Below are positions 8,181-17,544 of a stretch of DNA of 64,000 nt, piece after piece. Below the pieces are notes generated by a model, which was not told the DNA's origin, did not search any database, and saw only the letters and a list, made by a program, of their open reading frames with translations. The stretch is from Aeromicrobium sp. (GTDB taxonomy: Bacteria > Actinomycetota > Actinomycetes > Propionibacteriales > Nocardioidaceae): assembly GCF_023146395.1 (NCBI RefSeq), contig NZ_JAGLCD010000008.1:124001-188000 (forward strand), written 5' to 3'. Numbering within the stretch: position 1 is the stretch's first letter; the number at the start of each line of letters is the position of its first letter. The position numbers and the translations under genes were made by a program.

Positions 8181-9398
8181 TCAGCCGCCGAACGTGAGCC
8201 AGAGCAGCGCGAGGTTCAGGCTGATGACCACCGCGGCGACCGCCCAGGCCGAGGCGGTCACGAACCGGCGGTTGACGTGCTCGCCCATGACCGACGCGCG
8301 CGACGTCAGCAGCACGAGCGGCACGAGCGCGAACGGGATCCCGAGCGAGAGCACGACCTGGGAGACGACGAGCGCCCGGCTGGGCTCGATCCCGATGGCC
8401 AGCACCACGACCGCGGGGATCGCCGTGACGAGCCGGCGCACCAGCCGGGGCAACCGGATGCCCAGCAGGCCCTGCATGACCTCGGCACCGGCCGCGCTGC
8501 CGACCGAGGTCGAGGCCAGGCCCGAGCCGAGCAGCGCGACGGCGAACAGCAGCGCCACCCCGGCCCCGAGCTCGGACGTCACGACCTCGTGGACGCCCGT
8601 GAGGGTGTCGGTGCCGTCGATCCCGAACAGCGCGGACGCGGCGAGCACCAGGAGCGAGAGGTTGAGGAGCCCCGCCAGGACGAGGGCCGAGGCGACGTCG
8701 ACCCGGGTCACCCGCAGCAGCGTCGGCACGCTGAGCCCCTCGGCCCGCGGACCGAGCCGGTCGACCGTGAGGCTGGAGTGCAGGTAGATGACGTGCGGCA
8801 TCACGGTCGCGCCGATGATGCCCGACGCCAGCAGCACGCTCTCGGCCCCGTCGAAGCGCGGCACGAGGCCCCCCACGAGATCGATCGGCGCGGGCGGGGC
8901 GACGACCAGGCCCGCGACGAACCCCACGGCGATGAGCGCGAGGAATCCCATGATCGTGCGCTCGAGCGCGCCCTGGCCGTGGCGGTCGCCGATCATCAGG
9001 ATCAGCACCGAGACCACGACCGTGACGCCGGCGCCGAGCACGAGCGGGAGGTCGAACAGCAGGTACAGGGCGATCGCGCCGCCGACGACCTCGGCGAGGT
9101 CGGTCGCGATCGCGATGGCCTCGGCCTGGAGCCAATAGGCGATCCGGGGCGCCCGGGGCAGTCGCTCCCCCAGGTGCGTCGCGAGCGAGCGCCGGGTCAC
9201 GAGGCCGAGCTTGGCCGAGAGGTACTGCACCAGCACCGCCATGACGTTGGCCAGCACGACGACCCAGACGAGGGTGTAGCCGAAGGTCGCACCGGCCGTG
9301 ACGTTGGTGGCCACGTTGCCCGGGTCGACATACGCGACGGCCGCGATGAACGCGGGGCCGATCAGCGCGATCCGGCGCCACCTGTTCCTCACCAGCAC
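8181..9398 (-). CDS. mntH: Nramp-family divalent metal ion transporter
   Basis: Proton-coupled Mn2+/Fe2+ importer of the cytoplasmic membrane, 405 residues with about 11 helices. The metal-binding DPGN motif in helix 1 (AAVAYVDPGNVATNV) and the helix 6 motif GATVMPHVIYLHS are both intact. The GTG start is preceded by CATAGT six bases upstream, so the mRNA may be leaderless. A possible manganese-responsive operator is not evident by eye. The gene is divergent from nothing: all close neighbours are leftward. Confidence 0.9.
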   Translation of the reverse strand: MLVRNRWRRIALIGPAFIAAVAYVDPGNVATNVTAGATFGYTLVWVVVLANVMAVLVQYLSAKLGLVTRRSLATHLGERLPRAPRIAYWLQAEAIAIATDLAEVVGGAIALYLLFDLPLVLGAGVTVVVSVLILMIGDRHGQGALERTIMGFLALIAVGFVAGLVVAPPAPIDLVGGLVPRFDGAESVLLASGIIGATVMPHVIYLHSSLTVDRLGPRAEGLSVPTLLRVTRVDVASALVLAGLLNLSLLVLAASALFGIDGTDTLTGVHEVVTSELGAGVALLFAVALLGSGLASTSVGSAAGAEVMQGLLGIRLPRLVRRLVTAIPAVVVLAIGIEPSRALVVSQVVLSLGIPFALVPLVLLTSRASVMGEHVNRRFVTASAWAVAAVVISLNLALLWLTFGG

Positions 9399-9404
9399 GG
9401 GTCC

Positions 9405-9410
9405 ACTATG
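9405..9410 (-). promoter_or_regulatory. -10 box of mntH
   Basis: CATAGT on the minus strand ends 6 nt before the GTG start, with no Shine-Dalgarno between. This is the leaderless arrangement seen elsewhere in the window. Confidence 0.4.
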
Positions 9411-9472
9411 GCGGAACCGTGCCTCCCCGCCCCCGGCGGCAGCACACCGGCCGCCACGGACCAGACCCCCGG

Positions 9473-9598
9473 GCGGTGAGTAGGTCGGCTATCCCTCGCG
9501 CCAGCGGTGAGTGAGTCGGCTTTCGAGGGGATCGATAGCCGACTCACTCACCGCCCCGGTCCCGCGATAGCCGACTCACTCACCGCCCCGGTCCCGCG
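9473..9598. repeat. palindromic repeat element A (GGCGGTGA family)
   Basis: Intergenic hairpin element directly after the helicase stop. Arm 9504-9521 (gcggtgagtgagtcggct) is an exact inverted match of 9537-9554 with a 15-nt loop. A 32-bp unit, 9535-9566, is repeated in tandem at 9567-9598, giving a second right arm at 9569-9586. A second left arm lies at 9473-9490 (16/18 match). Layout and sequence match element E at 43906. It may act as a terminator for the helicase gene. Confidence 0.85.
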
Positions 9599-9599
9599 A

Positions 9600-11021
9600 T
9601 CAGCGCGAGGCGCCGCCGGCGCGACCACCGGAACGGTGCTGCTGGCCGCCCTGGCCCTGGCCGCGACCGGACGCCTGCGGACGACCGCCCTGGCCGCCCT
9701 GACCCCGGGGGCGCCGGCGGCGCGAGCCACCGTTGCCGCCACGAGCGCCACCGGGGCGCCCCTGGCCGTGCTCGCCGCCGCGACCGCCGGCCGCCGGGGC
9801 GGTCTCGCCCGGGCGGCCCGTGGTGGCCATCGACTCGACCGTGAACGGCGAGGCCAGCTCGTGGCGCCGGTGCTGGCGTGCGGTGACGCCGGCCTTGCGC
9901 TGCAGCTGGAGGAGGTCGCGCAGGTCCTCGGGGGTCGTCATCGTGACGACGGTGCCCGACTCGCCCGCACGCGCCGTGCGACCGGACCGGTGGGTGTAGG
10001 CCTTGTGCTCGGCCGGGGCGTCGAAGTGCAGCACGAGCGGCACGTCGTCGACGTGGATGCCACGCGCGGCGATGTCGGTCGCCACGATGACCTGGGCGTC
10101 CCCGGAGGAGAAGCGCGCCAGGTTGCGCTCACGCTTGCGCTGGTCGAGGTCGCCGTGGAGGTCGACGGCCTCGATGCCGGCCTGCGTGAGCTGCCGCGCG
10201 ACGCGGGCGGCGCCGCGACGGGTGCGGGCGAACACGATCGTGCGAGGCGTGTTCGCCAGGAGGTCGCGCACGACCTGCAGCTTCTCGGTGCGCTCGGCCA
10301 CCACGACGTGGTGGGTCATCTCGCCCTGCTCGACGAGCGGCTCGGCCACGTCGTGCAGCACGTGGGCCGGCAGATGACGCTTGACGAGCTTGTCGACGTC
10401 GCCGTCGAGCGTGGCCGACAGCAGGAGGCGCTGGGCCGAGCGCGGTGTGGCGGTCAGCAGTGCGTCGATCGGCTTGTAGAAGCCCAGGTCGCAGAGGTGG
10501 TCGGCCTCGTCGAGCACGATGATCTCGAGATCGTCGAGGGTCACGGCCTTGCGGTCGATCAGGTCGGTCAGACGACCCGGCGTGGCGACCACGAGGTCGA
10601 CGCCGTCGCGCAGGCGCGCGGCCTGACGCCCGATCGGGACGCCGCCGAGCACCGTCATGGTGCGCAGGTGCAGGGCCTCGGCCATGCCGGCGATGTCGCG
10701 CTCGATCTGCGAGGCGAGCTCACGGGTCGGCACGAGGATCAGGCCGCGCGGGGCACGCGAGCGGCGCTGGCCGCCGGCCAGCGTGTCGAGCACGGGGATA
10801 CCGAACGACAGGGTCTTGCCCGATCCGGTGCGGGCGCGGCCCAGCACGTTGACGCCGGACAGAGCCGCCGGGATGACGACCTGCTGGATCGGGGTCGGCT
10901 CGACGATGCCCTGGCGCGCGAGCGCCTTGACGAGCGGCTTGGGCAGCCCGTAGTCGGCGAAACCGGTGACGGTGGGCAGGGTGGACGGGGTCGACGCAGT
11001 GTCGACAGGTGTGGAGTTCAC
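9600..11021 (-). CDS. DEAD-box ATP-dependent RNA helicase
   Basis: RNA helicase of 473 residues probably acting in ribosome assembly, RNA decay or cold adaptation. Ordered motifs: Q-motif region GIVEPTPIQ, Walker A ARTGSGKT, PTREL, VATPGR, DEAD (VLDEADHL), SAT, then the C-terminal ATDIAARGIHVD and HRSGRTARAG. The last ~90 residues are a Gly/Arg/Gln-rich basic tail (RGG type) typical of actinobacterial RhlE-like enzymes and likely to bind RNA. GTG 11021 was chosen because homology-like sequence begins there and GAGAGA lies upstream; the open frame further upstream looks non-coding. Confidence 0.9.
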   Translation of the reverse strand: MNSTPVDTASTPSTLPTVTGFADYGLPKPLVKALARQGIVEPTPIQQVVIPAALSGVNVLGRARTGSGKTLSFGIPVLDTLAGGQRRSRAPRGLILVPTRELASQIERDIAGMAEALHLRTMTVLGGVPIGRQAARLRDGVDLVVATPGRLTDLIDRKAVTLDDLEIIVLDEADHLCDLGFYKPIDALLTATPRSAQRLLLSATLDGDVDKLVKRHLPAHVLHDVAEPLVEQGEMTHHVVVAERTEKLQVVRDLLANTPRTIVFARTRRGAARVARQLTQAGIEAVDLHGDLDQRKRERNLARFSSGDAQVIVATDIAARGIHVDDVPLVLHFDAPAEHKAYTHRSGRTARAGESGTVVTMTTPEDLRDLLQLQRKAGVTARQHRRHELASPFTVESMATTGRPGETAPAAGGRGGEHGQGRPGGARGGNGGSRRRRPRGQGGQGGRPQASGRGQGQGGQQHRSGGRAGGASR

Positions 11022-11161
11022 GTATCTCTCAGACGAGTTCGGGCACCGGCGCGCGACACGACGTCGCGCTGCGAGATGGTGCTTCGGGGCCCTCGAGACG
11101 GTGCCGGCATGTCGCACGACACAGGGTCCAGCATTGGACTGAACAGCGGGCCTCCGCCCTC

Positions 11162-11167
11162 AGCCTA
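11162..11167 (-). promoter_or_regulatory. candidate -10 box for the helicase gene, long leader
   Basis: TAGGCT on the minus strand is the best -10 match in the 208-base gap upstream of the helicase. It would give a 5' leader of about 130 nt containing the palindrome gtccagcattggac (11126-11139). Long leaders are common for cold-responsive RNA helicases. Confidence 0.35.
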
Positions 11168-11229
11168 TCGCGAAACCACGCTCGGTCCCGCATCGGTCGA
11201 CGTGCGTTGCCCCACGTCGGCTGTCTGAG

Positions 11230-11508
11230 TCAGGCGACGAGGTCGGTGTACGACGGGTTCTTCTCGAGGAAGGACCGGATGTACGAGCACACCGGCTTGA
11301 TGCGTTCGCCGCGCTCACGGATGTCGTCGAGCGCGCCCGTCACCAAGGTCTTGGCGAGACCCTGGCCCGAGTAGGCGTCGTCGACCAGGGTGTGCGGCAT
11401 GATCAGGACGCCGTCGCGGGGCTTGATCTCGGTGAAGCCGGCGACGGCCCCGTCCACCAGGATCTCGTAGCGTCCCGCGTCGTCGTTGCGTCGAACTTCG
11501 GTGGCCAT
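11230..11508 (-). CDS. small GNAT-family N-acetyltransferase
   Basis: Compact acetyl-CoA-dependent acetyltransferase of the YjdJ/NATD1 type (COG2388-like), 92 residues. The core MPHTLVDDAYSGQGLAKTLV holds the acetyl-CoA pyrophosphate-binding loop, followed by RIKPVCSYIRSFLEKNPSY, the C-terminal pattern of this subfamily. The substrate is unknown. ATG is preceded by a good GGGGGAGAG ribosome-binding site. Confidence 0.82.
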   Translation of the reverse strand: MATEVRRNDDAGRYEILVDGAVAGFTEIKPRDGVLIMPHTLVDDAYSGQGLAKTLVTGALDDIRERGERIKPVCSYIRSFLEKNPSYTDLVA

Positions 11509-11536
11509 GTCTCTCCCCCTCGGGATCGGTGCTGGG

Positions 11537-11754
11537 CTACTGGAACAGCGCGACGAGTCCCACGAACCCGACCGCGAGGCCGAGCGCGAGCGACACCGTG
11601 ATGAGGATGGCGTGCACCGTGAAGAACGTGGTGCGTCCGCCGTTCTCGTCGCGCGAGCGGGGGTCGGCGATGATCCGCTTGGCGAACTGCGGCCAGATGA
11701 TCAGGTTCCAGGCACCGGCCACGACCAGCAGGACGGCGGCGCTGATCGGGAGCG

Positions 11755-11758
<4 letters not shown>
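11537..11758 (-). CDS. SCO4848-type small membrane protein
   Basis: A 73-residue protein with two hydrophobic helices (residues ~3-22 and ~48-72) flanking a polar loop, [19 protein letters not shown]. It resembles the actinobacterial SCO4848 family, which has no known function. Its ATG overlaps the purQ stop (ATGA), so it is co-translated with purQ. Confidence 0.75.
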
Positions 11759-12425
<667 letters not shown>

Positions 12426-12426
<1 letters not shown>

Positions 12427-12668
12427 CAGGCGTCCACCCGCACGGTGTAGTCCTCGATGACCGGGTTCGAGAGCAGCGTCTCGGCGATCTGGGCGACCTC
12501 GGCGAGCGTCGCCTCGTCGGTCGCGGCGACCTCGAGCTCGAAGCGCTTGCCCTGGCGGACATCGGTGACGCCGTCGAAGCCGAGCCGCGGGAGGGCGCCG
12601 TGGACGGCCTTCCCCTGCGGGTCGAGGATCTCGGGCTTGGGCATGACGTCGACGATCACGCGGGGCAT
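12426..12668 (-). CDS. purS: FGAM synthase subunit PurS
   Basis: Small dimeric bridging subunit that joins PurQ to PurL in the three-part FGAM synthase, 80 residues. The family pattern [24 protein letters not shown] and GKRFELEV is clear. It is the first gene of the purS-purQ-SCO4848 set. The purL gene that often follows is absent here. Confidence 0.93.
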
Positions 12669-12728
12669 GGCTGAAGTCTATCGGCGACCTCGGCCAGGAC
12701 GGCACGCGGAGCCTGCAGTTCGCCGGTG

Positions 12729-12780
12729 GGCGGTGGATCCTCCACCCAATGCGCCCTGATTCGGTGGAGGATTCACCGCC
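12729..12780. repeat. palindromic repeat element B (GGCGGTGA family)
   Basis: Arms 12729-12746 (ggcggtggatcctccacc) and 12763-12780 match as an inverted repeat at 17 of 18 positions, with a 16-nt loop. It lies between the AIM24 gene terminator and the purS start. The inner arm (tcttccacc / tcctccacc) groups it with element D. Confidence 0.8.
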
Positions 12781-12803
12781 TCCCCCGCGCCACGGAACGA
12801 CGA

Positions 12804-12840
12804 CGCCCCCGGGACCGTCGGGGCGACGGAGCCGGGGGCG
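12804..12840 (-). terminator. hairpin terminator after the AIM24-family gene
   Basis: Stem cgcccccgg / ccgggggcg (9 bp) extended inward by ccgtc / gacgg (5 bp) around a 5-nt loop, starting 15 bases after the stop. There is no clear T-run, as is common in GC-rich actinobacteria. Confidence 0.65.
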
Positions 12841-12854
12841 GTCGGAGAGCGGTG

Positions 12855-13748
12855 TCAGCCCGTGGTGGGGACCTGGGGTCCCTCGGACGGCTGCACGATG
12901 ACGAACCCGGCCCCCTGGAACGCGACCTGGAACGCCTCGCCCGAGCCACGACCGATCAACGAGCCGGCGGTGAAGCTGGACTTGATCGAGGTCTGCAGGC
13001 CCAGTGACCACGCGATGAGCGCGTTGGCGTCGGCGTACGTGGCGGCCTCGGCGGGATTGAGCACGACCGGCTCACCGTCGGTCGTGATGGCGACCCACCC
13101 CGTGCCCCGCAGGGTCGTGTTGAACAGGCCCCCGGCGACCATGCTGCCGCCCTTGACCCGCTCGACGTTCCAGTCCAGCGACGCGCTGAACGCCAGCACG
13201 GCGTTGCCGTTGACCGACAGACCACCGTTCTCGATCTGCAGGATGTGGACGTGCTTGCCGGTGTCGGCGAGGAACACGTCGCCCTGCCCGCTGACGCCCA
13301 TGAGCGACAGGCCCTCGCCCGTCAGCGCCTTCTTGAGGAACTTGGCCGCGCCGCCGCCGGAGTACTGGAAGTCGACGTTGCCCTGGTAGGCCACCATGGA
13401 GCCCTGCTTGGCCATGAACGGCTCGGCGATGCGCACCCGCAGCAGCCGGTTGTTCTGCTTGCGCGGGCCGATGCCCTCCACCTCGCTGAACGTGCCGTCG
13501 ACCAGGTCACCCGACAGGCCGGCCCACGGGTCGCCACCCACGGCCGGCTGCGGGGTCAGGCCGCCCGACTGCTGCGGGGCACCACCGCCCGCCGCGCCCG
13601 CCGCGGCGCCGGCCTGCACCGGCGGCGCTCCCAGCGGGGAGACCGACTGGGTGCCCTGGTTGCTGACGTGCTCGGTCCAGACCGTGCCGTCCCAGTAGCG
13701 GTACTCGTGCCGGCCCTCGGGGTCCGGGTGCCATCCTGCTGCCGACAT
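12855..13748 (-). CDS. AIM24-family protein with N-terminal DUF2510 domain
   Basis: A 297-residue protein. Residues ~1-28 ([20 protein letters not shown]) form a DUF2510 module with its conserved Trp residues, common in actinobacterial membrane or surface proteins. A Gly/Ala/Pro-rich linker follows, then an AIM24/TIGR00266-type beta-rich domain from about residue 75 with many Gly-containing strands ([18 protein letters not shown]). The function of the family is unclear. No membrane helix is visible. It lies 5 bases after fadD and is probably co-transcribed with it. Confidence 0.8.
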   Translation of the reverse strand: MSAAGWHPDPEGRHEYRYWDGTVWTEHVSNQGTQSVSPLGAPPVQAGAAAGAAGGGAPQQSGGLTPQPAVGGDPWAGLSGDLVDGTFSEVEGIGPRKQNNRLLRVRIAEPFMAKQGSMVAYQGNVDFQYSGGGAAKFLKKALTGEGLSLMGVSGQGDVFLADTGKHVHILQIENGGLSVNGNAVLAFSASLDWNVERVKGGSMVAGGLFNTTLRGTGWVAITTDGEPVVLNPAEAATYADANALIAWSLGLQTSIKSSFTAGSLIGRGSGEAFQVAFQGAGFVIVQPSEGPQVPTTG

Positions 13749-13753
13749 CGCCG

Positions 13754-15313
13754 TCAGCTCAGCTCACGCTTGAGGATCTTGCCGGTGGAGGTCATCGGCA
13801 GCTCGTCGCGGAACTCCACGACGCGCGGGTACTTGTACGCCGCGAACTGCTCCTTGCCCCACGCCACGAGGGTCTCCTCGGTGACGTCGTCGTGGTCCTT
13901 GTTCTTGACGACGACCGCCTTGATCTCCTCGCCGTGCGACTCGTGCGGGACGCCGATGACCGCGACGAGCGAGACCGCCGGGTGCTGCATCAGCACCTCC
14001 TCGATCTCGCGCGGGTACACGTTGTAGCCGCCGCGGATGATCATGTCCTTGGAGCGGTCGACGATGAAGTAGTAGCCGTCGGCGTCCTTCTTGCCCAGGT
14101 CGCCGGAGCGGAACCAGCCGTCGCGGATCGCCTCGGCGGTGGCCTCGGGGCGACCGTAGTAGCCCTTCATGATGTTGTGGCCCTTGATCGCGATCTCGCC
14201 GATCGCCTCGGGGTCGCCGTCGGGGACGTCGCTCCAGTCGTCGTTGATGAGCTTCATCTCGACGCCCGGGATCGGCTTGCCGATCGAGCCGACCCGCGGC
14301 TCCTCGCCGAACACGCTGAACGAGGCCACGGGCGAGGTCTCCGAGAGGCCGTAGCCCTCGAGGATCGTGACGCCGAAGCGCTCCTTGAAGTTCTTGTGCA
14401 CCTCGACGGGGAGGGCGGACCCGCCGGCGGCGGCGACCCGCAGGTTCGCGGCGATCTCGGCGACCGGGTGCTCCGGGGTCAACGCACCGAGCAGACCCCA
14501 GTACATCGTGGGGACGCCGGCGAAGAACGTGACCTTCTCGCGCAGCATCAGCCCGATCGCCGGCTCGGCCTCGAAGCGCGGCAACATCACGACGGTGCCG
14601 CCGAACGCGAACGCGCCGTTCTGGATCACGGTCTGTCCGAACGAGTGGAACAGCGGCAGGACGCACAGGTAGGTGTCCGGGGTCTCGGGGTTCGCGGCGA
14701 ACAGCTCGGTGCCCGCCAGCGCGTTGTCGCGCATGTTGCGGTGCCGCAGCTCGGCGCCCTTGGGCTGGCCCGTCGTGCCGGAGGTGTAGAGGATCACGGC
14801 GGTGTCGTCGTCGTCGCGCTCGACCGTCTCGAAGGCGGGCGGCTGGGCGGCCACGAGCGGTGCGTAGTGCTCCGGGCCCTCCAGCGGCGCCGGGGCGGCC
14901 GAGTCGAGCTTGATCAGGAAGAACTCCCGGCAGGAGTCGGTGGCCTGGAAGCCGTCCCACGCGGCCTCGCCGATCGGCAGGTCAGCCGTGCCCTCGAAGG
15001 CGAAGTAGGCAACCGCGTCGGAGTCGTCCAGGTGGTAGGCGACCTCGCGGGCCTTCAGGAGCACGTTGAGCGGCACGACCGTCGCGCCGGCCTTGAGGAT
15101 GCCGTAGTAGATGATCGAGAAGTACGGCAGGTTCGGGCAGGACAGCGCCACCTTGTCGCCGGGCTTGACGCCACGCTCGACCAGGAGGTTCGCGACCTGG
15201 TTGGCCGCGCCGTTGACCTGGGCGTAGGTCAGCTTGGTGTCACCGAACACGATCGCCGTGCGCTCGGCGTAGGTCTGGGCGGAATTCTCCAGCAGGGCGG
15301 CGAGATTGGCCAC
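13754..15313 (-). CDS. fadD: long-chain fatty-acid-CoA ligase
   Basis: ATP-dependent acyl-CoA synthetase of the ANL superfamily, 519 residues, activating fatty acids for degradation or lipid synthesis. Motifs: P-loop LYTSGTTGQPKGAE, GYGLSETSP, the hinge region GDLGKKDADGYYFIVDRSKDM, and the C-terminal catalytic Lys in PMTSTGKILKREL. The GTG start is preceded by AAGGAG. Its chain-length choice cannot be told from sequence. It is divergent from the antiporter at 15429. Confidence 0.9.
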   Translation of the reverse strand: MANLAALLENSAQTYAERTAIVFGDTKLTYAQVNGAANQVANLLVERGVKPGDKVALSCPNLPYFSIIYYGILKAGATVVPLNVLLKAREVAYHLDDSDAVAYFAFEGTADLPIGEAAWDGFQATDSCREFFLIKLDSAAPAPLEGPEHYAPLVAAQPPAFETVERDDDDTAVILYTSGTTGQPKGAELRHRNMRDNALAGTELFAANPETPDTYLCVLPLFHSFGQTVIQNGAFAFGGTVVMLPRFEAEPAIGLMLREKVTFFAGVPTMYWGLLGALTPEHPVAEIAANLRVAAAGGSALPVEVHKNFKERFGVTILEGYGLSETSPVASFSVFGEEPRVGSIGKPIPGVEMKLINDDWSDVPDGDPEAIGEIAIKGHNIMKGYYGRPEATAEAIRDGWFRSGDLGKKDADGYYFIVDRSKDMIIRGGYNVYPREIEEVLMQHPAVSLVAVIGVPHESHGEEIKAVVVKNKDHDDVTEETLVAWGKEQFAAYKYPRVVEFRDELPMTSTGKILKRELS

Positions 15314-15428
15314 GACGGCTCCTTGATGGTGGGAATGCGGTGCGCGTCACAGCCTACCCACGGCTCGACAGCACGTCTGGTGGCCACGAGCATGAACTCA
15401 TGTGCCCTCAAGAGGAACGGAGCCAGTT

Positions 15429-16664
15429 GTGACGACCACTGCCACCGTGCTGGTCACCGTCGGGCTGCTGGGCCTGCTCGTGGCCACGCTCTCCGCGCGC
15501 CTGCGCGAGCTGCCGCTCTCGGAGCCGCTGCTGGCCCTGGCCGTCGGCGCCGCCCTCGGTCCGGCAGCCACCGGCCTGGTCGACCTGCCGGCCGTGACCG
15601 AACGCTCCGAGGAGCTGCACGAGATCGCCCGGGTCCTGCTGGCGATCTCGGTCATGGCCGTGGCGCTGCGCTATCCGGCCCGCGACGCCTGGCGGCTCCG
15701 GGGCCCCGTGGCCCTGTTGCTGCTCGTGGTCATGCCGCTCATGGCGCTCGCTACCACCGTGGTCGCCTGGCCCCTGGGGCTCGGGCTCGCGGCCGCCTTC
15801 GCCCTCGGCTGCGCGCTGTGCCCGACCGATCCGGTGCTCGCCTCGAGCGTCGTCACCGGCACGCCGGCGGAGCGGGACCTGCCGGCGCGCACCCGGCAGG
15901 TCCTGTCGCTGGAGTCCGGCGCGAACGACGGGCTCGCGCTCCCGCTGGTCCTCCTCGCGCTCGTGCCGCTCGGCCTGGCCACCGGCGGCGAGACCGGTGT
16001 CGAGATCGGGCGCGAGGTGCTCGGCGCGCTCGCGCTGGGCGTCGTGGCCGGGTGGGTCGCCGGGCGCGCCATCCGCTCCGGCGAGCACCACGGCGCGACC
16101 GACACCGCGCCGGTCCTGGTCTTCACGTTGGTGCTCGCCGTCGGGGTGCTGGGCGCCGCGGTGCTGCTCGACGTCGGCGGCGTGCTCGCGGTCTTCATCA
16201 CCGGCCTGACCCTGAACGCGACCACGTCGGGAAGCGACCGGATGGACGCCATGGTGCTCGACGAGGCGATCAACCGGTTCGTGCTGCTCCCCGGGTTCGT
16301 GGTGCTGGGGGGCGTCCTGCCGTGGGCCGCGTGGCGCGACCTCGGCTGGGCCCTGCTGCTCGTCGTCGCCGGCGCCCTGCTCCTGCGCCGCCTGCCCTGG
16401 GTGCTGCTGCTGCGCCGGCCGCTGCGGCTCGCGTGGCGCGATGCGGTGTTCCTCGGCTGGTTCGGACCGATCGGCGTCTCCGCGGTCTTCTACCTGACCC
16501 TGCTCGCCGAGCGACTGCCGGCCGCGGACGCGACCCCCGTGCTGGCCGCCGGAACCGCCGTGGTGGCCGCCAGCACCGTGGTGCACGGTGTCACCAGCTC
16601 GCCGGGGCGCCGCCTGTACGCGCGGGCGAGCCGCGCGGCGGGCGAGTCGGGCTCGGCGGGCTAG
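15429..16664 (+). CDS. cation:proton antiporter (CPA1/NhaP type)
   Basis: Integral membrane antiporter of 411 residues with about 12 helices. The CPA1 patterns are LGCALCPTDPVLASSVVTGTPAERDLP (the TDP-like ion-site helix break) and SLESGANDGLALPLVLLAL (the ND motif). It probably exchanges Na+ or K+ for H+. GTG 15429 was preferred over GTG 15402 because GGAG lies 8 bases upstream. Its TAG stop overlaps the stop of purC on the other strand. Confidence 0.85.
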   Translation: MTTTATVLVTVGLLGLLVATLSARLRELPLSEPLLALAVGAALGPAATGLVDLPAVTERSEELHEIARVLLAISVMAVALRYPARDAWRLRGPVALLLLVVMPLMALATTVVAWPLGLGLAAAFALGCALCPTDPVLASSVVTGTPAERDLPARTRQVLSLESGANDGLALPLVLLALVPLGLATGGETGVEIGREVLGALALGVVAGWVAGRAIRSGEHHGATDTAPVLVFTLVLAVGVLGAAVLLDVGGVLAVFITGLTLNATTSGSDRMDAMVLDEAINRFVLLPGFVVLGGVLPWAAWRDLGWALLLVVAGALLLRRLPWVLLLRRPLRLAWRDAVFLGWFGPIGVSAVFYLTLLAERLPAADATPVLAAGTAVVAASTVVHGVTSSPGRRLYARASRAAGESGSAG

Positions 16665-17524
16665 AAGGTCAGCCCGGTGAGCCGCTCGTAGGCCTCGATG
16701 TACCGCGCCCGGGTGCGCTCGACGACCTCCGGCGGCAGCGACGGCGGCGGCGCGTCGCCGGCCTTGTCCCAGCCCGACTCGTCCGACAGCAGCCAGTTGC
16801 GCACGATCTGCTTGTCGTAGGACGGCTGCGGGCCACCGGGGCGCAGGTCGTCGGCCGGCCAGAAGCGGGAGGAGTCCGGGGTGAGCACCTCGTCGGCCAG
16901 CACGATCGTGCCGTCGGCGCGGGCCCCGAACTCCAGCTTGGTGTCGGCCAGGATGATGCCGCGCTCGCGGGCGACTCCCTCGGCCCGCGCGTACACCGCG
17001 AGCGTCAGCTCCCGCAGCCGCTCGGCGATCTGCGGCCCGACCTCGTCCACGACGTGCTCGAAGTCGACGTTCTCGTCGTGCTCGCCGATCTCGGCCTTGG
17101 TGGCGGGCGTGAAGATCGGCGCGGGCAGACGCGAGCCGTCGACGAGCCCGTCGGGCAACGGCACGCCGCACACCGCGCCGGTCTGGGTGTAGTCGATCAG
17201 GCCCGAGCCCGTGAGGTAGCCGCGCGCGACGCACTCGACGGGGAACATCGCGAGGTTCTCGCACACGACGGCCCGCCCGGCGACCTGCTCGGGCACATCG
17301 GTCGAGAGCACGTGGTGCGGCACGAGGTCGGCGAGCTGGTCGAACCACCACAGCGACATCCGCGTCAGGATCTCGCCCTTGTCGGGGATGCCCGGGCTGA
17401 GGACGTGGTCGAACGCGCTGATGCGGTCGGAGGCGACCATCAGCAGGTGCCCGTCGGGCAGCGTGTACAGGTCGCGGACCTTGCCCGAGTGCAGGTGGGT
17501 GGCTCCGGGGATCTCAGGCGTCAC
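16661..17524 (-). CDS. purC: SAICAR synthetase PurC
   Basis: Phosphoribosylaminoimidazole-succinocarboxamide synthase, step 8 of purine synthesis, 287 residues. Signature sequences are HSGKVRDLYTLPDGHLLMVASDRISAFD cut into its N-terminal lobe, VECVARGYLTGSG and LADTKLEFG. The GTG start sits behind a possible -10 box only six bases away, although purB ends 20 bases upstream, so purC may have both operon and own transcription. The stop shares the CTAG palindrome with the opposite antiporter gene. Confidence 0.96.
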   Translation of the reverse strand: MTPEIPGATHLHSGKVRDLYTLPDGHLLMVASDRISAFDHVLSPGIPDKGEILTRMSLWWFDQLADLVPHHVLSTDVPEQVAGRAVVCENLAMFPVECVARGYLTGSGLIDYTQTGAVCGVPLPDGLVDGSRLPAPIFTPATKAEIGEHDENVDFEHVVDEVGPQIAERLRELTLAVYARAEGVARERGIILADTKLEFGARADGTIVLADEVLTPDSSRFWPADDLRPGGPQPSYDKQIVRNWLLSDESGWDKAGDAPPPSLPPEVVERTRARYIEAYERLTGLTF

Positions 17525-17530
17525 GGGATC

Positions 17531-17536
17531 AGGCTA
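17531..17536 (-). promoter_or_regulatory. candidate -10 box of purC
   Basis: TAGCCT on the minus strand lies 6 nt before the GTG start inside the 20-base purB-purC gap. This would allow leaderless purC mRNA independent of purB. Confidence 0.4.
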
Positions 17537-17544
17537 GTGGTCGC

